The notes under the pieces were generated by a model. It worked only from the letters and a program-made list of their open reading frames with translations. It was not told the DNA's origin and did no database searches. The translations under genes were made by a program, and so were the position numbers. A DNA stretch of 51,655 bases from assembly GCA_017460395.1 (NCBI GenBank), contig JAFUBA010000084.1, positions 1-51,655 of the forward strand. Reading direction: 5' to 3'. The stretch's first letter is position 1; the number at the start of each line of letters is the position of its first letter. The DNA comes from Clostridia bacterium. GTDB lineage: Bacteria > Bacillota > Clostridia > Christensenellales > Aristaeellaceae. Of this stretch, positions 23,848 to 34,600 are shown piece by piece.

Positions 23848-26610
23848 ATGACACCGGGGCAGAGCGCGACACTGGCGATAGGGACGAGCCTGCAGGGACA
23901 GAAGGACTACTATACTGTCTCGGCGCCTGTGTATCTTGGCGGGCACAGCATGCTCTATGCAGCAAAAACGTCCGCAGGTGCGGAATGCCTAGTGCGCTAT
24001 TATAACGGGGAAAGCACCATGCAGGGCGATGTACGGCAGGCTTTTTTGAAGCTGGGCCGTATCCCCGGCATGCTGATCCCGGAAGATACCGGGACTGTCA
24101 TGGGACTGCCCTTTGACGTATATGCACCCTTTGGCCAGGACATGTCAAAGGCGAGCCTGAGTCTTCAGGATATTCGCGAGCGGGTGATCCCGCAAATGTT
24201 CTGGGTGCTTTCTGCCATGCATAGCAGGGCGTTTCTTCTCCGGGACATCCGTCCCTCTTCGTTTCTCTGGGACGCAGGCAGCAGAAGCCTTGCTTACTAT
24301 GCCCATGACAACCTTGCCTTCCTCACGGGCGGCTCCACTGCCACCCGGGCTGCAGCCTATGGCCTCGATCAGCGGTATGTGTCCCCGGAGGCCGTGGGCG
24401 GGGAATACAGTATCTACAGTGACCGCTATGCGTGCGGGGTGACCCTCTTTGCGCTCCTCAAAGGGCAGGCGGCGTTCGGTGCATTTGGCGAAGCCGACTT
24501 TTCCCGGTGGAAAACGACAGGCTTTCTTCCGAAAACAGCGGATCTTCAGCAGATGGATCCCCAGTTCATGGGAGACAGCCAGAGCGTGCAGTACCTAATC
24601 CAGGCGCTGACGCAGACGGAACCGCGTCAACGGTGGGGATATCCCGAGGTGAAGGTCTGGTGCAGAGGGTATGTGATTCCCATGCACCAGTCCGGACGGC
24701 AGCGTGTCCTCTATCAGATGGACCGTCCGGTGCAGGTGCAGGGAAAAGACTATTGGGACTATGCGCCGCTGGGGCTTGCACTGGCAGAGCACGGGGACGA
24801 CCCGACCTGCGAGCGGGTCCCTGTGACGCTGTATCAGCGATATCCGCAGTGGCCAAAGCTTCGGCAGATCATGGACGACAACAAGCTCAGCGCACAGGCC
24901 CGCCTGTTTCAGACAGCGGTGCTGCTCTGCCCCGGACTTCCGGCGCTGTACTGGCGTGGTCAGCGGTATAATTCAAGCGCTGATCTTGCCAAGAGGGCTG
25001 CGAAAAACAGGCAGGACATGGATGCGCTGCAGGAAATGCTGGAAAACCGCTGTTTTACGTTTCTGATGAGCCAGAGAAAACAGCAGGATCCCAGGAGCTT
25101 GAGACTTTTGGAGGAAATGGAAGAGTGTGAGAGACAGAAACGGGGAGAGGGTGCACACAGGTTTATTCAGGTGCTGAGCGGCACGGGCCAGGGTACGGCG
25201 CTGCTGGTGCTGGGTAAGGCATATCCGACCTTCTCATCCTTTGTCAGTGCCTGGGCCGGCCGGCCGGAGGAGCTCAGACAGAAGGCCGGGGAGATTCTTC
25301 GAGATCAGGGGTTTCAGGCGTATGTGTGGTTTAAGGGCGCAGGCAGACAGCTGCAGGCTCTGCAGACCCAGGCTGGGGAGGATTTCTGGAGGCTGCTGGT
25401 TCTTCTGGAATTGCTGGGGAACGCAAAAGAAAAGGCAGAAGTGCGAAGAGCCTGGATGGAGAGCTCTGCGTGGGCGCCGCTTCTTTTTCTGCATTCTCAC
25501 CTCGGTATGTATACGATACTGGATGAAAATCATCCCCAACTGCAGAGTCTAAGGCACTTTCAGTACCCCTCTGGCGACACTCTCAAGACCCTTTCGGAGC
25601 GTCTGCCGGAGGCGGTAAAACTGTATCAGAATGTGGTCAGCCTCTGCGAAAATAATGTGCTGGCCATGGAGCTGGGCGTTCCCGGCGAGAGCGGGTCGGT
25701 GATACGACCGAAACAGGCAGAGTATGCGTTCTGCGAGTACTGGGACGGTCTGGAGGTGCCGCCTGCGTTTCTGCAAGAAAGAGGGTTAACCTGTTCTGGT
25801 GTTGGACCGTGGCTTGACCGGGCGGAGGGGGATGTACACAGATGGCTGGATGAACAGGGGAAGGATCTGGCCAATGTGCAGTATGACCCCAGAAAAGACA
25901 CGGAGTTTTTCCGGAAAGACCGAAATCTCGCAGCAATTGCCGCAGTGGCGGAAATCCTGACGGCCATGTCTATGCTGTCTTCTTCCCATGTAGGTGAGGC
26001 TGCCTTTCTGCTGGTGGCAGGTTTCTGTCTGTGTCAGGTCTGGCTCTATTTTCACTGGCGATACTGCTTCAACATGTCATCCATGCAGAAACAGAGTTAT
26101 GAGTATGCTCTCAGAAGCTCAGAGTGGATCAATCATCAAAGAAATCTTCTGCACCAGGAGAGAGTTGCGATGGAAGGCGCTGTTCTCTCCGGGCAAATGT
26201 ACACCCTTGAAAAACGGGGGACAGAGCGCCCCATCGGCAGTATGGCATCAGGTGGGGAAAACCTCTCCCGAAAACTTCCCCTCATGAAGACGTTATTCAT
26301 GGGTTATGTGTCTGCACTTTCTGCTACACTCCTGGCTGCAGGGTACCATCTGTATCTTCCGGGGCAGATGACGGGGCTTTTTTTGCTCAAGATCCTGGCA
26401 TTCACTGCCATTCTATTTGGCGTATTTCAGGGCATTCTGTGTGTAATCCAGAAAGAAATCCGAACCACAGGTCTCATCTGGTCGGTTTATCTTACCCTGT
26501 TTTCCGCACTTCTCATCATTGGCGCGACGGGCGTATCTTTCCTGGAAAATACTGTGGGAGTGGTAGCGCTCATCGTGTTCCTCGCCATCGGCGTCATGTT
26601 CTTTTTTTAA
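23848..26610 (+). CDS. Membrane pseudokinase with six C-terminal TM segments
   Basis: A 920-residue protein. The N-terminal ~260 residues have a protein-kinase fold, but key residues are altered. The ATP lysine position reads CLVRYY (Arg). The catalytic loop is LRDIRPSSF, with Asp133 kept and the Asn replaced by Ser. The metal-site DFG is degenerate (AHDNLAF). YVSPEA is retained. The middle ~400 residues are helical and unassigned. About six hydrophobic segments follow, two at ~695-745 and four at ~815-918. It is therefore a probable pseudokinase anchored in the membrane. AAGGAG (23832-23837) supports ATG 23848 rather than the GTG nine bases earlier. It likely recruits the cytoplasmic parts of the system to the membrane (inference). 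Confidence 0.75.
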   Translation: MTPGQSATLAIGTSLQGQKDYYTVSAPVYLGGHSMLYAAKTSAGAECLVRYYNGESTMQGDVRQAFLKLGRIPGMLIPEDTGTVMGLPFDVYAPFGQDMSKASLSLQDIRERVIPQMFWVLSAMHSRAFLLRDIRPSSFLWDAGSRSLAYYAHDNLAFLTGGSTATRAAAYGLDQRYVSPEAVGGEYSIYSDRYACGVTLFALLKGQAAFGAFGEADFSRWKTTGFLPKTADLQQMDPQFMGDSQSVQYLIQALTQTEPRQRWGYPEVKVWCRGYVIPMHQSGRQRVLYQMDRPVQVQGKDYWDYAPLGLALAEHGDDPTCERVPVTLYQRYPQWPKLRQIMDDNKLSAQARLFQTAVLLCPGLPALYWRGQRYNSSADLAKRAAKNRQDMDALQEMLENRCFTFLMSQRKQQDPRSLRLLEEMEECERQKRGEGAHRFIQVLSGTGQGTALLVLGKAYPTFSSFVSAWAGRPEELRQKAGEILRDQGFQAYVWFKGAGRQLQALQTQAGEDFWRLLVLLELLGNAKEKAEVRRAWMESSAWAPLLFLHSHLGMYTILDENHPQLQSLRHFQYPSGDTLKTLSERLPEAVKLYQNVVSLCENNVLAMELGVPGESGSVIRPKQAEYAFCEYWDGLEVPPAFLQERGLTCSGVGPWLDRAEGDVHRWLDEQGKDLANVQYDPRKDTEFFRKDRNLAAIAAVAEILTAMSMLSSSHVGEAAFLLVAGFCLCQVWLYFHWRYCFNMSSMQKQSYEYALRSSEWINHQRNLLHQERVAMEGAVLSGQMYTLEKRGTERPIGSMASGGENLSRKLPLMKTLFMGYVSALSATLLAAGYHLYLPGQMTGLFLLKILAFTAILFGVFQGILCVIQKEIRTTGLIWSVYLTLFSALLIIGATGVSFLENTVGVVALIVFLAIGVMFFF

Positions 26611-26775
26611 CGGAATGTAATGAATATGACGTATCTGTATTGTAACGTATACCCGTTCTCAGAACGATCTGGAGGGATCACAGATGGTCTGCGGGCATAT
26701 ACGATTTTCAGCCACAGATCCGTTCCGGATCTTTGTGACAATCAGTATATCTATAGATGAATGGAGGTTCATCAA
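26611..26775. other. 165-base gap between sub-blocks B and C
   Basis: It contains a short perfect hairpin (AGATCCG at 26716-26722 with CGGATCT at 26726-26732, then TTG). No convincing promoter pair was found, but this is the largest gap after the phosphatase gene and would be a natural place for one. Confidence 0.4.
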
Positions 26776-27243
26776 ATGAAACGCATGTCGGAATACCAGA
26801 ATGACAGTCAGCAGCACCAGCAGGAACTGCAGCAGCAGATCCAGGAAGGACAGAGAATTGTACAGGAGATCGCACGGGTGAAGGAAGGGCTCTCGGATGT
26901 GCCTGCCGGACTGGATGATGATCTTGCATCCGAAATCGGCCAGGCGGTGGAGAGCGCACGCAACGAGGCACGGGAGGATATGAACCAGGTGATATCCCAG
27001 AAGGATCAGGTGGTTGGACAGATGGAGCAGGCCGGTCAGGAGATCGGGGACAAGATCAGCGACAACAATCGCGCTGCCAGCCAGCTAGAGGGTGCCTCAG
27101 GCTCCTATGGTGCATCGGAAATCGGACGTGTCGCCTCCCGCATTCAGGAAAACACGAGCCTGGGCGAGAGCATCCAGACAGAGCTCAATCACGCGGCACA
27201 GGAAGCCGAAAGTGCGCTGAATTCACTGGAAAGCGAGATCTGA
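26776..27243 (+). CDS. Small helical protein, WXG/LXG-like candidate
   Basis: A 155-residue, highly charged, Gln/Glu-rich all-helical protein with no signal peptide or membrane segment. It matches no family I can name. Its central and C-terminal part (LDDDLASEIGQAVESAR, then QLEGASGSYGASEIG) resembles the N-terminal ~130 residues of the metallopeptidase encoded at 29868 (LDDEILQALDEAR, then LQGMGDSSYAGSLKG). Small helical proteins sharing a domain with the N-terminus of a toxin-like protein are typical of type VII-type substrates and partners (inference). GGAGG at 26763-26767 favours ATG 26776 over ATG 26761. Confidence 0.72.
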   Translation: MKRMSEYQNDSQQHQQELQQQIQEGQRIVQEIARVKEGLSDVPAGLDDDLASEIGQAVESARNEAREDMNQVISQKDQVVGQMEQAGQEIGDKISDNNRAASQLEGASGSYGASEIGRVASRIQENTSLGESIQTELNHAAQEAESALNSLESEI

Positions 27244-27289
27244 GCATAACGAAGCGTGGAGGCATCACTCGCGGGAAGGATGGACGGAT

Positions 27290-29854
27290 ATGGTATTTAC
27301 GCTCAGAGAAGTTCCAGATCTGACGTTGGCCAGCTACAGCGGTGAGAGCGATCAGGATGTAAGAGGGGTGCTGGAAAAGCACAGGCTGTTTCTCAGGCAG
27401 ATCCATCGTCTCTCGCTTTTGAGCGGCAGACCTGTGACTCTTGTGTATGATTATGAGCCGTCGTTTGCTCCGGGCAGGCGCATGCAGTGTTTTGTGCAGG
27501 TCGACAGCGGTGATCTTCCGGAAGAGTCGGTTCGATCGATCATGCATTCCATGGCCATCTCGCCTTTTTTTCACCTTGAGGAATGCCCGTCTCCATCCTT
27601 CCCATCCTTTCCCTGCTTTGCTACGATTGCCCGACAGGATGGCTTCATGGCATCCAGTGTGGATCAGGTAGAATACTATATTGTGGATGACTGGAAACCC
27701 AATGAGGAAGCAAGGCTTATCACCCTGTTTCAGATGATGCGTACGCTGAATGTGCCATGCTGCTTTGCAGTCACGCTGAAGGCTGTCCAGATATATGACA
27801 GAATGAAACGGGAACTAGATCAGCAGAGCAGGTGGATCCGGTCACTGAGCGCAGGGAAGATCGGTGCGCAGCGCGATGAAAATGCAGAACAGTGTCTGCG
27901 GCGCTATACCAAGTGCTTGGATGACATGAGAGCGAACCCTCAGTTCATTGCAGCCATATCTGCTTTTGCTTCCTCTGTAAAAATTGCGCAGCTTCTCCTG
28001 GACAGTGCTGCTTCGGAGGCGGTGCTGGAGGGAAACTATATCTGCAAAAGCTATTCCTGCAGCGGGAGAGGTCTGATGGATCTGCAGATGCAGCTGGTGG
28101 AACAACAGGGCCTGATGTGCGATGAAAAACTGTCCAGACAGAATAACCCTGCAAGGAATCTGCCTTTCTGGAACACCCTCTATTCACTCAGTCAGATTTG
28201 CCCCTTCTTTCTGCTTCCAGTCCTGTTTCCCAACGAACAGATCGAGCTGCCCAAAGAATCTGCGCCCGTGTATGCGCAGGATGGACTGTACCTTGGAAAG
28301 GACACAGCAGGGTATGATGTATTCTTTCCCTGGAAGTATCTGAGCCGACATGCGCTGCTTGCAGGCGTGCCCGGCAGCGGAAAAACCTACAGTATGCTTC
28401 ACCTTGTGACGGAAATGCACCATCATGGTATTCCGTTCCTCGTGCTGGAACCTGCGAAGCAGGAGTACCGGGCGCTGTGCCGGCGGGAGGATATGCAGGA
28501 CCTGCTTCTTTTTTCGCCCGGCAGCCCGAACAGTTTTCCTCTGCGCATCAATCCATTTGAGTTTCCACAGGGCATGAAGCTGTCGGAGCACATTGTCAAT
28601 CTTCGGCAGGTATTTGAAGGCACCTTTGATCTCAATGAGGGGCCTTTGCCCATGCTCATTGACGAAGGCCTGGAGGAGGTTTATCGGGCAAAGGGATGGC
28701 TGACGTTTGAGATCAATGACGGGACGAAAAGCTATCCCAGAATGTCAGAGCTTTATGTGGCCGTAGAGAGACTGCTCAAGTCGCTGAACTATTCTCAGGA
28801 AAACCGGGATAATCTGATGACGATTCTGCAGGTGCGCATCGGGAGCCTCATGAAGCGCGACATGGGGCATGTGTTTGATGTACCAAGGTCCACGCTGTCT
28901 CCTGAAAAGTGGCTCAAAAGATCCTGCGTGATCGAGCTGGAAAGCCTTGGCCGGGACGGATCCAACTTTCTGACACTGCTTCTGGCGACCCTGATTCGGG
29001 AATATTTGAAGCTGCATCCCGGCGAACTTCCGGAGGACGGGTCTCCAAAACACGTGATCTTCTTTGAGGAAGCGCACAACCTCATTGGGCCCCGCACGGA
29101 GGCAGAGGCCGGGGGCGGCAATGTCAAAGTGGCATCCACACAGTTTATCGTCAATATGCTGGCGGAGGTCAGAGCGCTGGGCGAAGCGATCGTCATTGCT
29201 GACCAGCTGCCCACATCCCTTGCACCGCAGGTCACAAAAAACACGTCCCTCAAGATTGCCCACAAGATCACAGCCGTGGATGACAGGCAGTTTATCGGTT
29301 CCACCATGTCCATCGACGGAATCCAGATGGAAAAGCTTGCCCAGTTTACCAGTGGTCATGCCCTGTGTATCTATGAGGGACTGCAGAAGCCGTTTGAGAT
29401 CCAGATTCATATGTATGAGGGGGTCAGCACGCCTCCGTCCAATGAAGAGCTGCTGTGCATACAGGGCGGGAGAAAGCGGTATCAGGCAGTGATGAGTGTG
29501 GATGCTCAGATCATGATCATGAAGTATGCAGAGCAGATGAAGGTGCTTGCAGGGGAGGCAACCCGTTTGCGCGAGCATTTGATCGAACTGTTAGGGAAAG
29601 AAACGCGGGACGTGGAAGGTGAGAAAGTCGCTATGCTGCGGCTCCTTCGTGCCAGAGAGGCGTACTGTGCATGCCTTCTGGAAGTGCTGAATTATGCTGG
29701 GCAGAACCGTACAGCGCCGGAGGAAGTGCTGAAGTTCTACGCAAAGCAAAAACAGCAGCTTGGAAAACTCTACAGTGAGGTGGCCCGCGTGAAGTCAGCA
29801 GCTGCGTGGGATGAGCGTCTTTCGGCCACGGAGAAACGGTTGCAGAAGGACTGA
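27290..29854 (+). CDS. HerA/VirB4-like ATPase
   Basis: An 854-residue protein. The N-terminal ~340 residues are unassigned; then comes a HerA-FtsK superfamily ATPase domain with Walker A GVPGSGKT (359-366), a FLVLEPAKQEYR segment, the Walker B acidic pair in VIFFEEAHN (Glu593, Glu594), and sensor-type motifs VIADQLPTSLAPQ and KNTSLKIAHK that are characteristic of HerA-like ATPases. A helical ~120-residue C-terminus follows. HerA-type ATPases are hexameric DNA or protein pumps. The start at 27290 follows AAGGATGGAC. It sits between the small helical protein and the metallopeptidase, so a role in translocating those is plausible, as is DNA handling. Confidence 0.85.
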   Translation: MVFTLREVPDLTLASYSGESDQDVRGVLEKHRLFLRQIHRLSLLSGRPVTLVYDYEPSFAPGRRMQCFVQVDSGDLPEESVRSIMHSMAISPFFHLEECPSPSFPSFPCFATIARQDGFMASSVDQVEYYIVDDWKPNEEARLITLFQMMRTLNVPCCFAVTLKAVQIYDRMKRELDQQSRWIRSLSAGKIGAQRDENAEQCLRRYTKCLDDMRANPQFIAAISAFASSVKIAQLLLDSAASEAVLEGNYICKSYSCSGRGLMDLQMQLVEQQGLMCDEKLSRQNNPARNLPFWNTLYSLSQICPFFLLPVLFPNEQIELPKESAPVYAQDGLYLGKDTAGYDVFFPWKYLSRHALLAGVPGSGKTYSMLHLVTEMHHHGIPFLVLEPAKQEYRALCRREDMQDLLLFSPGSPNSFPLRINPFEFPQGMKLSEHIVNLRQVFEGTFDLNEGPLPMLIDEGLEEVYRAKGWLTFEINDGTKSYPRMSELYVAVERLLKSLNYSQENRDNLMTILQVRIGSLMKRDMGHVFDVPRSTLSPEKWLKRSCVIELESLGRDGSNFLTLLLATLIREYLKLHPGELPEDGSPKHVIFFEEAHNLIGPRTEAEAGGGNVKVASTQFIVNMLAEVRALGEAIVIADQLPTSLAPQVTKNTSLKIAHKITAVDDRQFIGSTMSIDGIQMEKLAQFTSGHALCIYEGLQKPFEIQIHMYEGVSTPPSNEELLCIQGGRKRYQAVMSVDAQIMIMKYAEQMKVLAGEATRLREHLIELLGKETRDVEGEKVAMLRLLRAREAYCACLLEVLNYAGQNRTAPEEVLKFYAKQKQQLGKLYSEVARVKSAAAWDERLSATEKRLQKD

Positions 29855-29867
29855 GGAGGGGATCGCG

Positions 29868-31067
29868 TTGCGTCTTGGCGGATTCAAAATGGAAGCGGAC
29901 AGGATCGGCGAAGAACTGCCGCGTGCCCGGGAAGAAATGGAAGTCATATCCAGTGACAGAGCGCAGCTGGAGATGGCAGGCGGGATGAATCTGGATGATG
30001 AAATCCTGCAGGCGCTGGATGAAGCAAGAAATGCGTTGCAGGGTGAGGACGCACGTGTACATGATATAGAAGAGGATCTTCTGCGAGCAAAAGAGCGTCT
30101 TCGCGGGGAGATTATGGATGATCTGGATAAGGATCAGGATGCACTTGGCACACTTCAGGGAATGGGGGATTCAAGCTATGCAGGCAGCCTGAAGGGTGCC
30201 GAGCAGGCTGTATCTCAGCGTATAGAAGCGCTGCAGACGCTTCTCAATGATTTGGAGGAGGGAGACAGAGCATCCGATGGTGGCAGTGCCGCACAAGGAA
30301 ACCTTGGTGGATTTATCCATGAGCATTTCATGGGAAAGAAAGCGGCAGAAGATGCTGCAGTTATCCAGGCTTTCACGGATCGTCTGCCGCGAATTGAGGC
30401 GACGATACGAAGCCGGGCGCAGAGTATGTTTGGCTCCTCACTAAATCAGGCTCGCTTTCAGAAACCGCTGTCAGATTCAGTGATCTATCAGACACAAGAT
30501 GTGATCGATCCGGACGGGGAAGGAATTCTCGGGTACAACAATGGAAAAAAATCCTATGTTGCCGTGGGGACAGGTTTTGAACTTCAGACAACAGTCCATG
30601 AAAGTCTTCACCAGTGGTCTTCCTACAGCGGGGGATCCGGGATCTGCGTTTTTTCGTGGGGTGGTGACAGGAACCGCGAGATGAACGAGGCGATCACAGA
30701 GATGTATACCCAGGATTTGCTGGGTTCAGGGTATGGACCGGATTATTCCGCTTACTCCGAAAACCGGGATGCTATGCGGCAGTTGAGATCTGCCATGGGA
30801 GACGATGTGGTCAGGAATGCATACTTTCAGGGACGGCCGGATCTGATTCAGCAGGAACTGGACAGGACGCTTGGCAGCGGTACCTTTGGCAGACTGTCCC
30901 AGGCGTTCGATGACGCCATGTCCAGTAATGCTCAGATCTATTATCATGGGTCCGGTGACCGGGACACGATCATTCAGGACTACATCCTGGCAAAGGCAAA
31001 AGAAAGGGCACGGGCATCTGCCCCGACGGCTTTGGATGATCTGCTGAGCGGACTGCTGAACCATTGA
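29868..31067 (+). CDS. Helical-domain/HExxH metallopeptidase, putative effector
   Basis: A 399-residue protein with two parts. Residues ~1-150 are helical and resemble the small protein at 26776-27243. Residues ~190-399 contain a gluzincin-like zinc peptidase: HESLH (His244, Glu245, His248) and, 25 residues on, MNEAITEMYT, whose Glu274 or Glu278 could be the third ligand. Residues FSWGGDRN lie between. There is no signal peptide. The start is TTG 29868, supported by GAGGAGGGG (29853-29861) just after the preceding stop; ATG 29889 is an alternative. A targeting-like helical N-terminus fused to an enzymatic C-terminus is the layout of polymorphic toxin effectors, but a housekeeping protease of the apparatus cannot be excluded. 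Confidence 0.78.
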   Translation: MRLGGFKMEADRIGEELPRAREEMEVISSDRAQLEMAGGMNLDDEILQALDEARNALQGEDARVHDIEEDLLRAKERLRGEIMDDLDKDQDALGTLQGMGDSSYAGSLKGAEQAVSQRIEALQTLLNDLEEGDRASDGGSAAQGNLGGFIHEHFMGKKAAEDAAVIQAFTDRLPRIEATIRSRAQSMFGSSLNQARFQKPLSDSVIYQTQDVIDPDGEGILGYNNGKKSYVAVGTGFELQTTVHESLHQWSSYSGGSGICVFSWGGDRNREMNEAITEMYTQDLLGSGYGPDYSAYSENRDAMRQLRSAMGDDVVRNAYFQGRPDLIQQELDRTLGSGTFGRLSQAFDDAMSSNAQIYYHGSGDRDTIIQDYILAKAKERARASAPTALDDLLSGLLNH

Positions 31068-31108
31068 GACGATCCGGAAGGGACATACAGGCAAGCGGAG
31101 GGAAACAT

Positions 31109-31624
31109 ATGGATGCGGTTTTACGGGACAAGGTGTATGAGGCTTTGCTTCAGGCGTTTCTCAGGGACATTTCGGACGGAGACAGACAAAGGTGCCGTGC
31201 AGGCTACCTTGATTACCTGCACAAGACCTACGATGCACGTTTTGACAGGGAGAGCGCGGATGATGTGAACGCGCTGGCATCCATGTGTGTGCAGATGGAG
31301 AAGATTTCACACCTGGATAAATCGGAAGAAGCCAAGCTGGCTTTCCTTTTCCCGGATCCGGTTTTCCTGGAACTGCAGCGGCATGCCCTCAGAATCGCTG
31401 AACTGGCCGCAAAGAAAAAGCAGGGACAGCGAGCTGAGCAGGTGAACAGGGAAGAGGAAGAAGCGCAACTGTCAGATCTTTTTTCCAGGGTATCTCAGCC
31501 ATTTCAGCCAAGTGCGCAGCGGCTGAATTCGGAGGCGCTGATGGACTTGAGATATCTGTGCGGGGACGAACAGGTGATGGGCTTCCGAACGGGACATGTG
31601 CATCAGGCTGAAGGAAATGACTGA
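31109..31624 (+). CDS. Small helical protein of unknown function
   Basis: A 171-residue, charged, helical protein with no recognised domain, signal or membrane segment. ATG 31109 follows GGAGGG (31097-31102). It sits between the metallopeptidase and the FtsK-like ATPase, the place where an immunity protein or chaperone for an effector is often found, but sequence alone does not show either. Confidence 0.6.
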   Translation: MDAVLRDKVYEALLQAFLRDISDGDRQRCRAGYLDYLHKTYDARFDRESADDVNALASMCVQMEKISHLDKSEEAKLAFLFPDPVFLELQRHALRIAELAAKKKQGQRAEQVNREEEEAQLSDLFSRVSQPFQPSAQRLNSEALMDLRYLCGDEQVMGFRTGHVHQAEGND

Positions 31625-31670
31625 ACGTGCGATCTGACAGAAGATCCGACAGAGATGGAGGGGCTCCGGA

Positions 31671-34600
31671 ATGGATGAACTGCTCGCAAGAAAAGATACT
31701 GTGATGCTGGAACCGGACAGCTGTGCTGAGATCTTTGGGATGCTGGACCGCTTCATGGAGTTTTGCACCCAGAGAGGTGTCAGGTACTCAAACCTTTGCC
31801 AGCAGCATCGGGATGAGACGGAAAAGCGGCTGGCGGAGGAGGCAAAAAGGACAGCTGACATGCGTGCAAGGCACCGCTCGGTCCGCGAAGAGGCTTCTCG
31901 CCGCTATGAACAGGCCAGTGCGGACATCCGGCAGGCGCAGCAGCGTGTGGAAAAAAGCTGCGCACAGAGCCTTGAGAAAGAAGAAAGGGATCTGGAAGAG
32001 AAACTCAAAGGCTATCGCCAGGTCAACCACAGCCATAAGGAAACGATCCATGAGCTGGTATGGCGGGCGGAGGAAGCGGAAAAATCAGTCCACCGGATCT
32101 TTACAGATGCGATGCATGTCATGGCAGCGAGCCGAAACAGGACTCCGAGCGACATGGAGCAGCAGCTGGCAGGGGACCTGCGAGCGAGATCAGCTAACAT
32201 GCCGGGCTTTCAGGGAGATGGGCTGGGGGATGTAGAACGATTCCTCCAGCAGGACCTGGAAGAGGATTGCAAAAGACAGCTGGCGGAAGTGAGAAGACGG
32301 GCACCACGTTTTTTTGGCGGCATGGTAGCCACGGGCCGCCTGATGCAGGCAATGGCGACGATCTACCACCACATGGACACCTGCAATCAGGTGATTCAGG
32401 CGGCACGGGAGGAAGAAGCGCGCCAGGGAGATCGGGAGGACCGGGTCCTTCAGGAAAACACGCGGGTGGCAAAACAAGCCTGTGACACTGCCTGCCGCAA
32501 GGTCAGGCAGAAGGCAGAAAACCTGACAGAAGAAAACCGCAGGCGGCAGGAAACACTGGATGCTGAGTACCGGAAAGTCACGAAGGCAGTCCAGGCGCGG
32601 GAAGATGCCGAAGTGGCGCAGATGAAGCGAAACATGGACGAAAGTGCCCGAGAGGAGGCAGGACGCCAGAATCAGCAGAAAATCGCCATGCAGCGGTCTA
32701 TTGCAGGGGAGTATGAGGCAGCCTTCCCCGTGGATGCAATGAAGGAATTGCGCAGACAGATCTGGGATCAGCGGATGGACGTGGAGGGAAATCCGAGGGC
32801 TCAGGGCCGGAACCGGAAAAACATACTGATGGGTGTTGCAGCAGTCAGTTTCATCAGGCTGTATGAGGGTGAGGGCGGTCAGCTCTGCCGGTATATTTTA
32901 ACTACCCGCTATCCGTTTCTCTTTCCACAGGAATCATCCGGGAAAAAAGGGATCAGGGGCACCCACACATTCTGGCCATACACCTTTTCGACGCAGATCT
33001 GCCCATCCATGCTGATTGATTACGCGGATGCGCATGAGGGGGCGGTGCGGAGCTGGATGAACGCCATCGGGATCCGGCTGCTCTGGTCCGTGTCAGCGCC
33101 AAGACAGAAGATCCGCATGATTGACCGCGTATCCATGGGAGCATTCAATGCTCTCCTGAGTCTGAATCCCTCCGATCCCACCAGGGCTGGCCAGGCGGAT
33201 ATCGGGAGCTTTGTGCCAAGCGGTCATGCATCGATCTCCCAGGAGGACATCCGACAGGAAATCCGCGACCTGCTCAGCTACTATAACGGCTCTCTCAACA
33301 GCGCCATTGAGCAGTATGGGAGTCTTTGGCAGTACAATGAGCAGAACCCGGACCGACAGGAAAACTTTCAGGCGCTCCTGATGATGAATTTCCCCGAAGG
33401 CCTCAGCGAGAGCAGCGACATGCTGCGGGACGTGGGTATGCTGACGGGAAGCTGCCGAAACCTGGGTCTGACCTCCATCTTTGCCCGACCTGCGCATCTG
33501 CGAAGCGGCGACGCACGAAAGCAGATGGAAGTGGAGCAGGCTGTGCGGGGGATGCAGCATTTTCGTACAGTGGAAAACGGAGGCAGGGTCTATCTGCAGG
33601 CGGTGACGGGCGCCTCCAAAACGCTGCAGGAGGCACTGATTTCTGTGTTTCCTGTTCCGGATGGACAGGCACTCGGACGCATCGCGCATGAGCTGGAGGA
33701 GGCATACCGCGGCGCTGCAAATGTCACATATGATTTTGATCGATCACTTGGCATCTATCCCCGGCAAGATGAGATCCTGAGGGGGAATGCTGCGGAAAGG
33801 ATTCGGATTCCGGTGGGCTATTACACCGGAGCAAGACCATGCGAGCTGGAGCTGAGCGACACACGTGTGCACACCATCATTTCCGGCGAGACAGGTTCTG
33901 GCAAGTCAAATCTCCTGCACGTGATCGTGCTCAATACCATGCTGCGCTATTCACCGGATGAAGTGCAGTTGGTGCTGATCGATTTCAAGCATGGGACGGA
34001 CTTTTCAGCCTATGCCAACTACAATCTGCCGGGTTTCATGGTCATGAGCATTACAGACGAACCCGCATATCCACGAAGTGTGCTGGACATGCTCAATCAG
34101 GAGATTGACCGCAGGGCTGAGATGTTCAACCGTGCAGAAGCCAGCAGTTATCTGTCCTTCAGAAAGAAAAAGCCGGGAGCGCGCCTTCCGAGAATTGTGA
34201 TCATCATCGATGAACTGTACATGCTTTCTTCCGAGGCCGAGAAGGCGGTGGGGGAGGACATTGTGGGGCGTATTGAGGATTTTGCTAGGCGGGGCCGGTC
34301 ATATGGTATGCACTTGATTTTGGCAAGCCAGCAGATGTGGACGGTGAAAGGCATTGAGAATATTCAGTCGAACTGCGCCAGCCGCATCGCCATGCACTGC
34401 TCCGAGGAGGAGACCAGGCGTCTGATGGAGAACAGCGAAGAAGCAGGCGTCATGTCAAGGGATGTCCGACCAGAGAATCATGGGCGGTGCATTGTGTCCA
34501 CGTCCAGCGGGAAAAACCCTGCGATCATGGACGTTGTCAATCTGAAGGAGACAGCGGCCTTTTCACAGTCACTGGAAACACTGAGCCGGTACTACATTTC

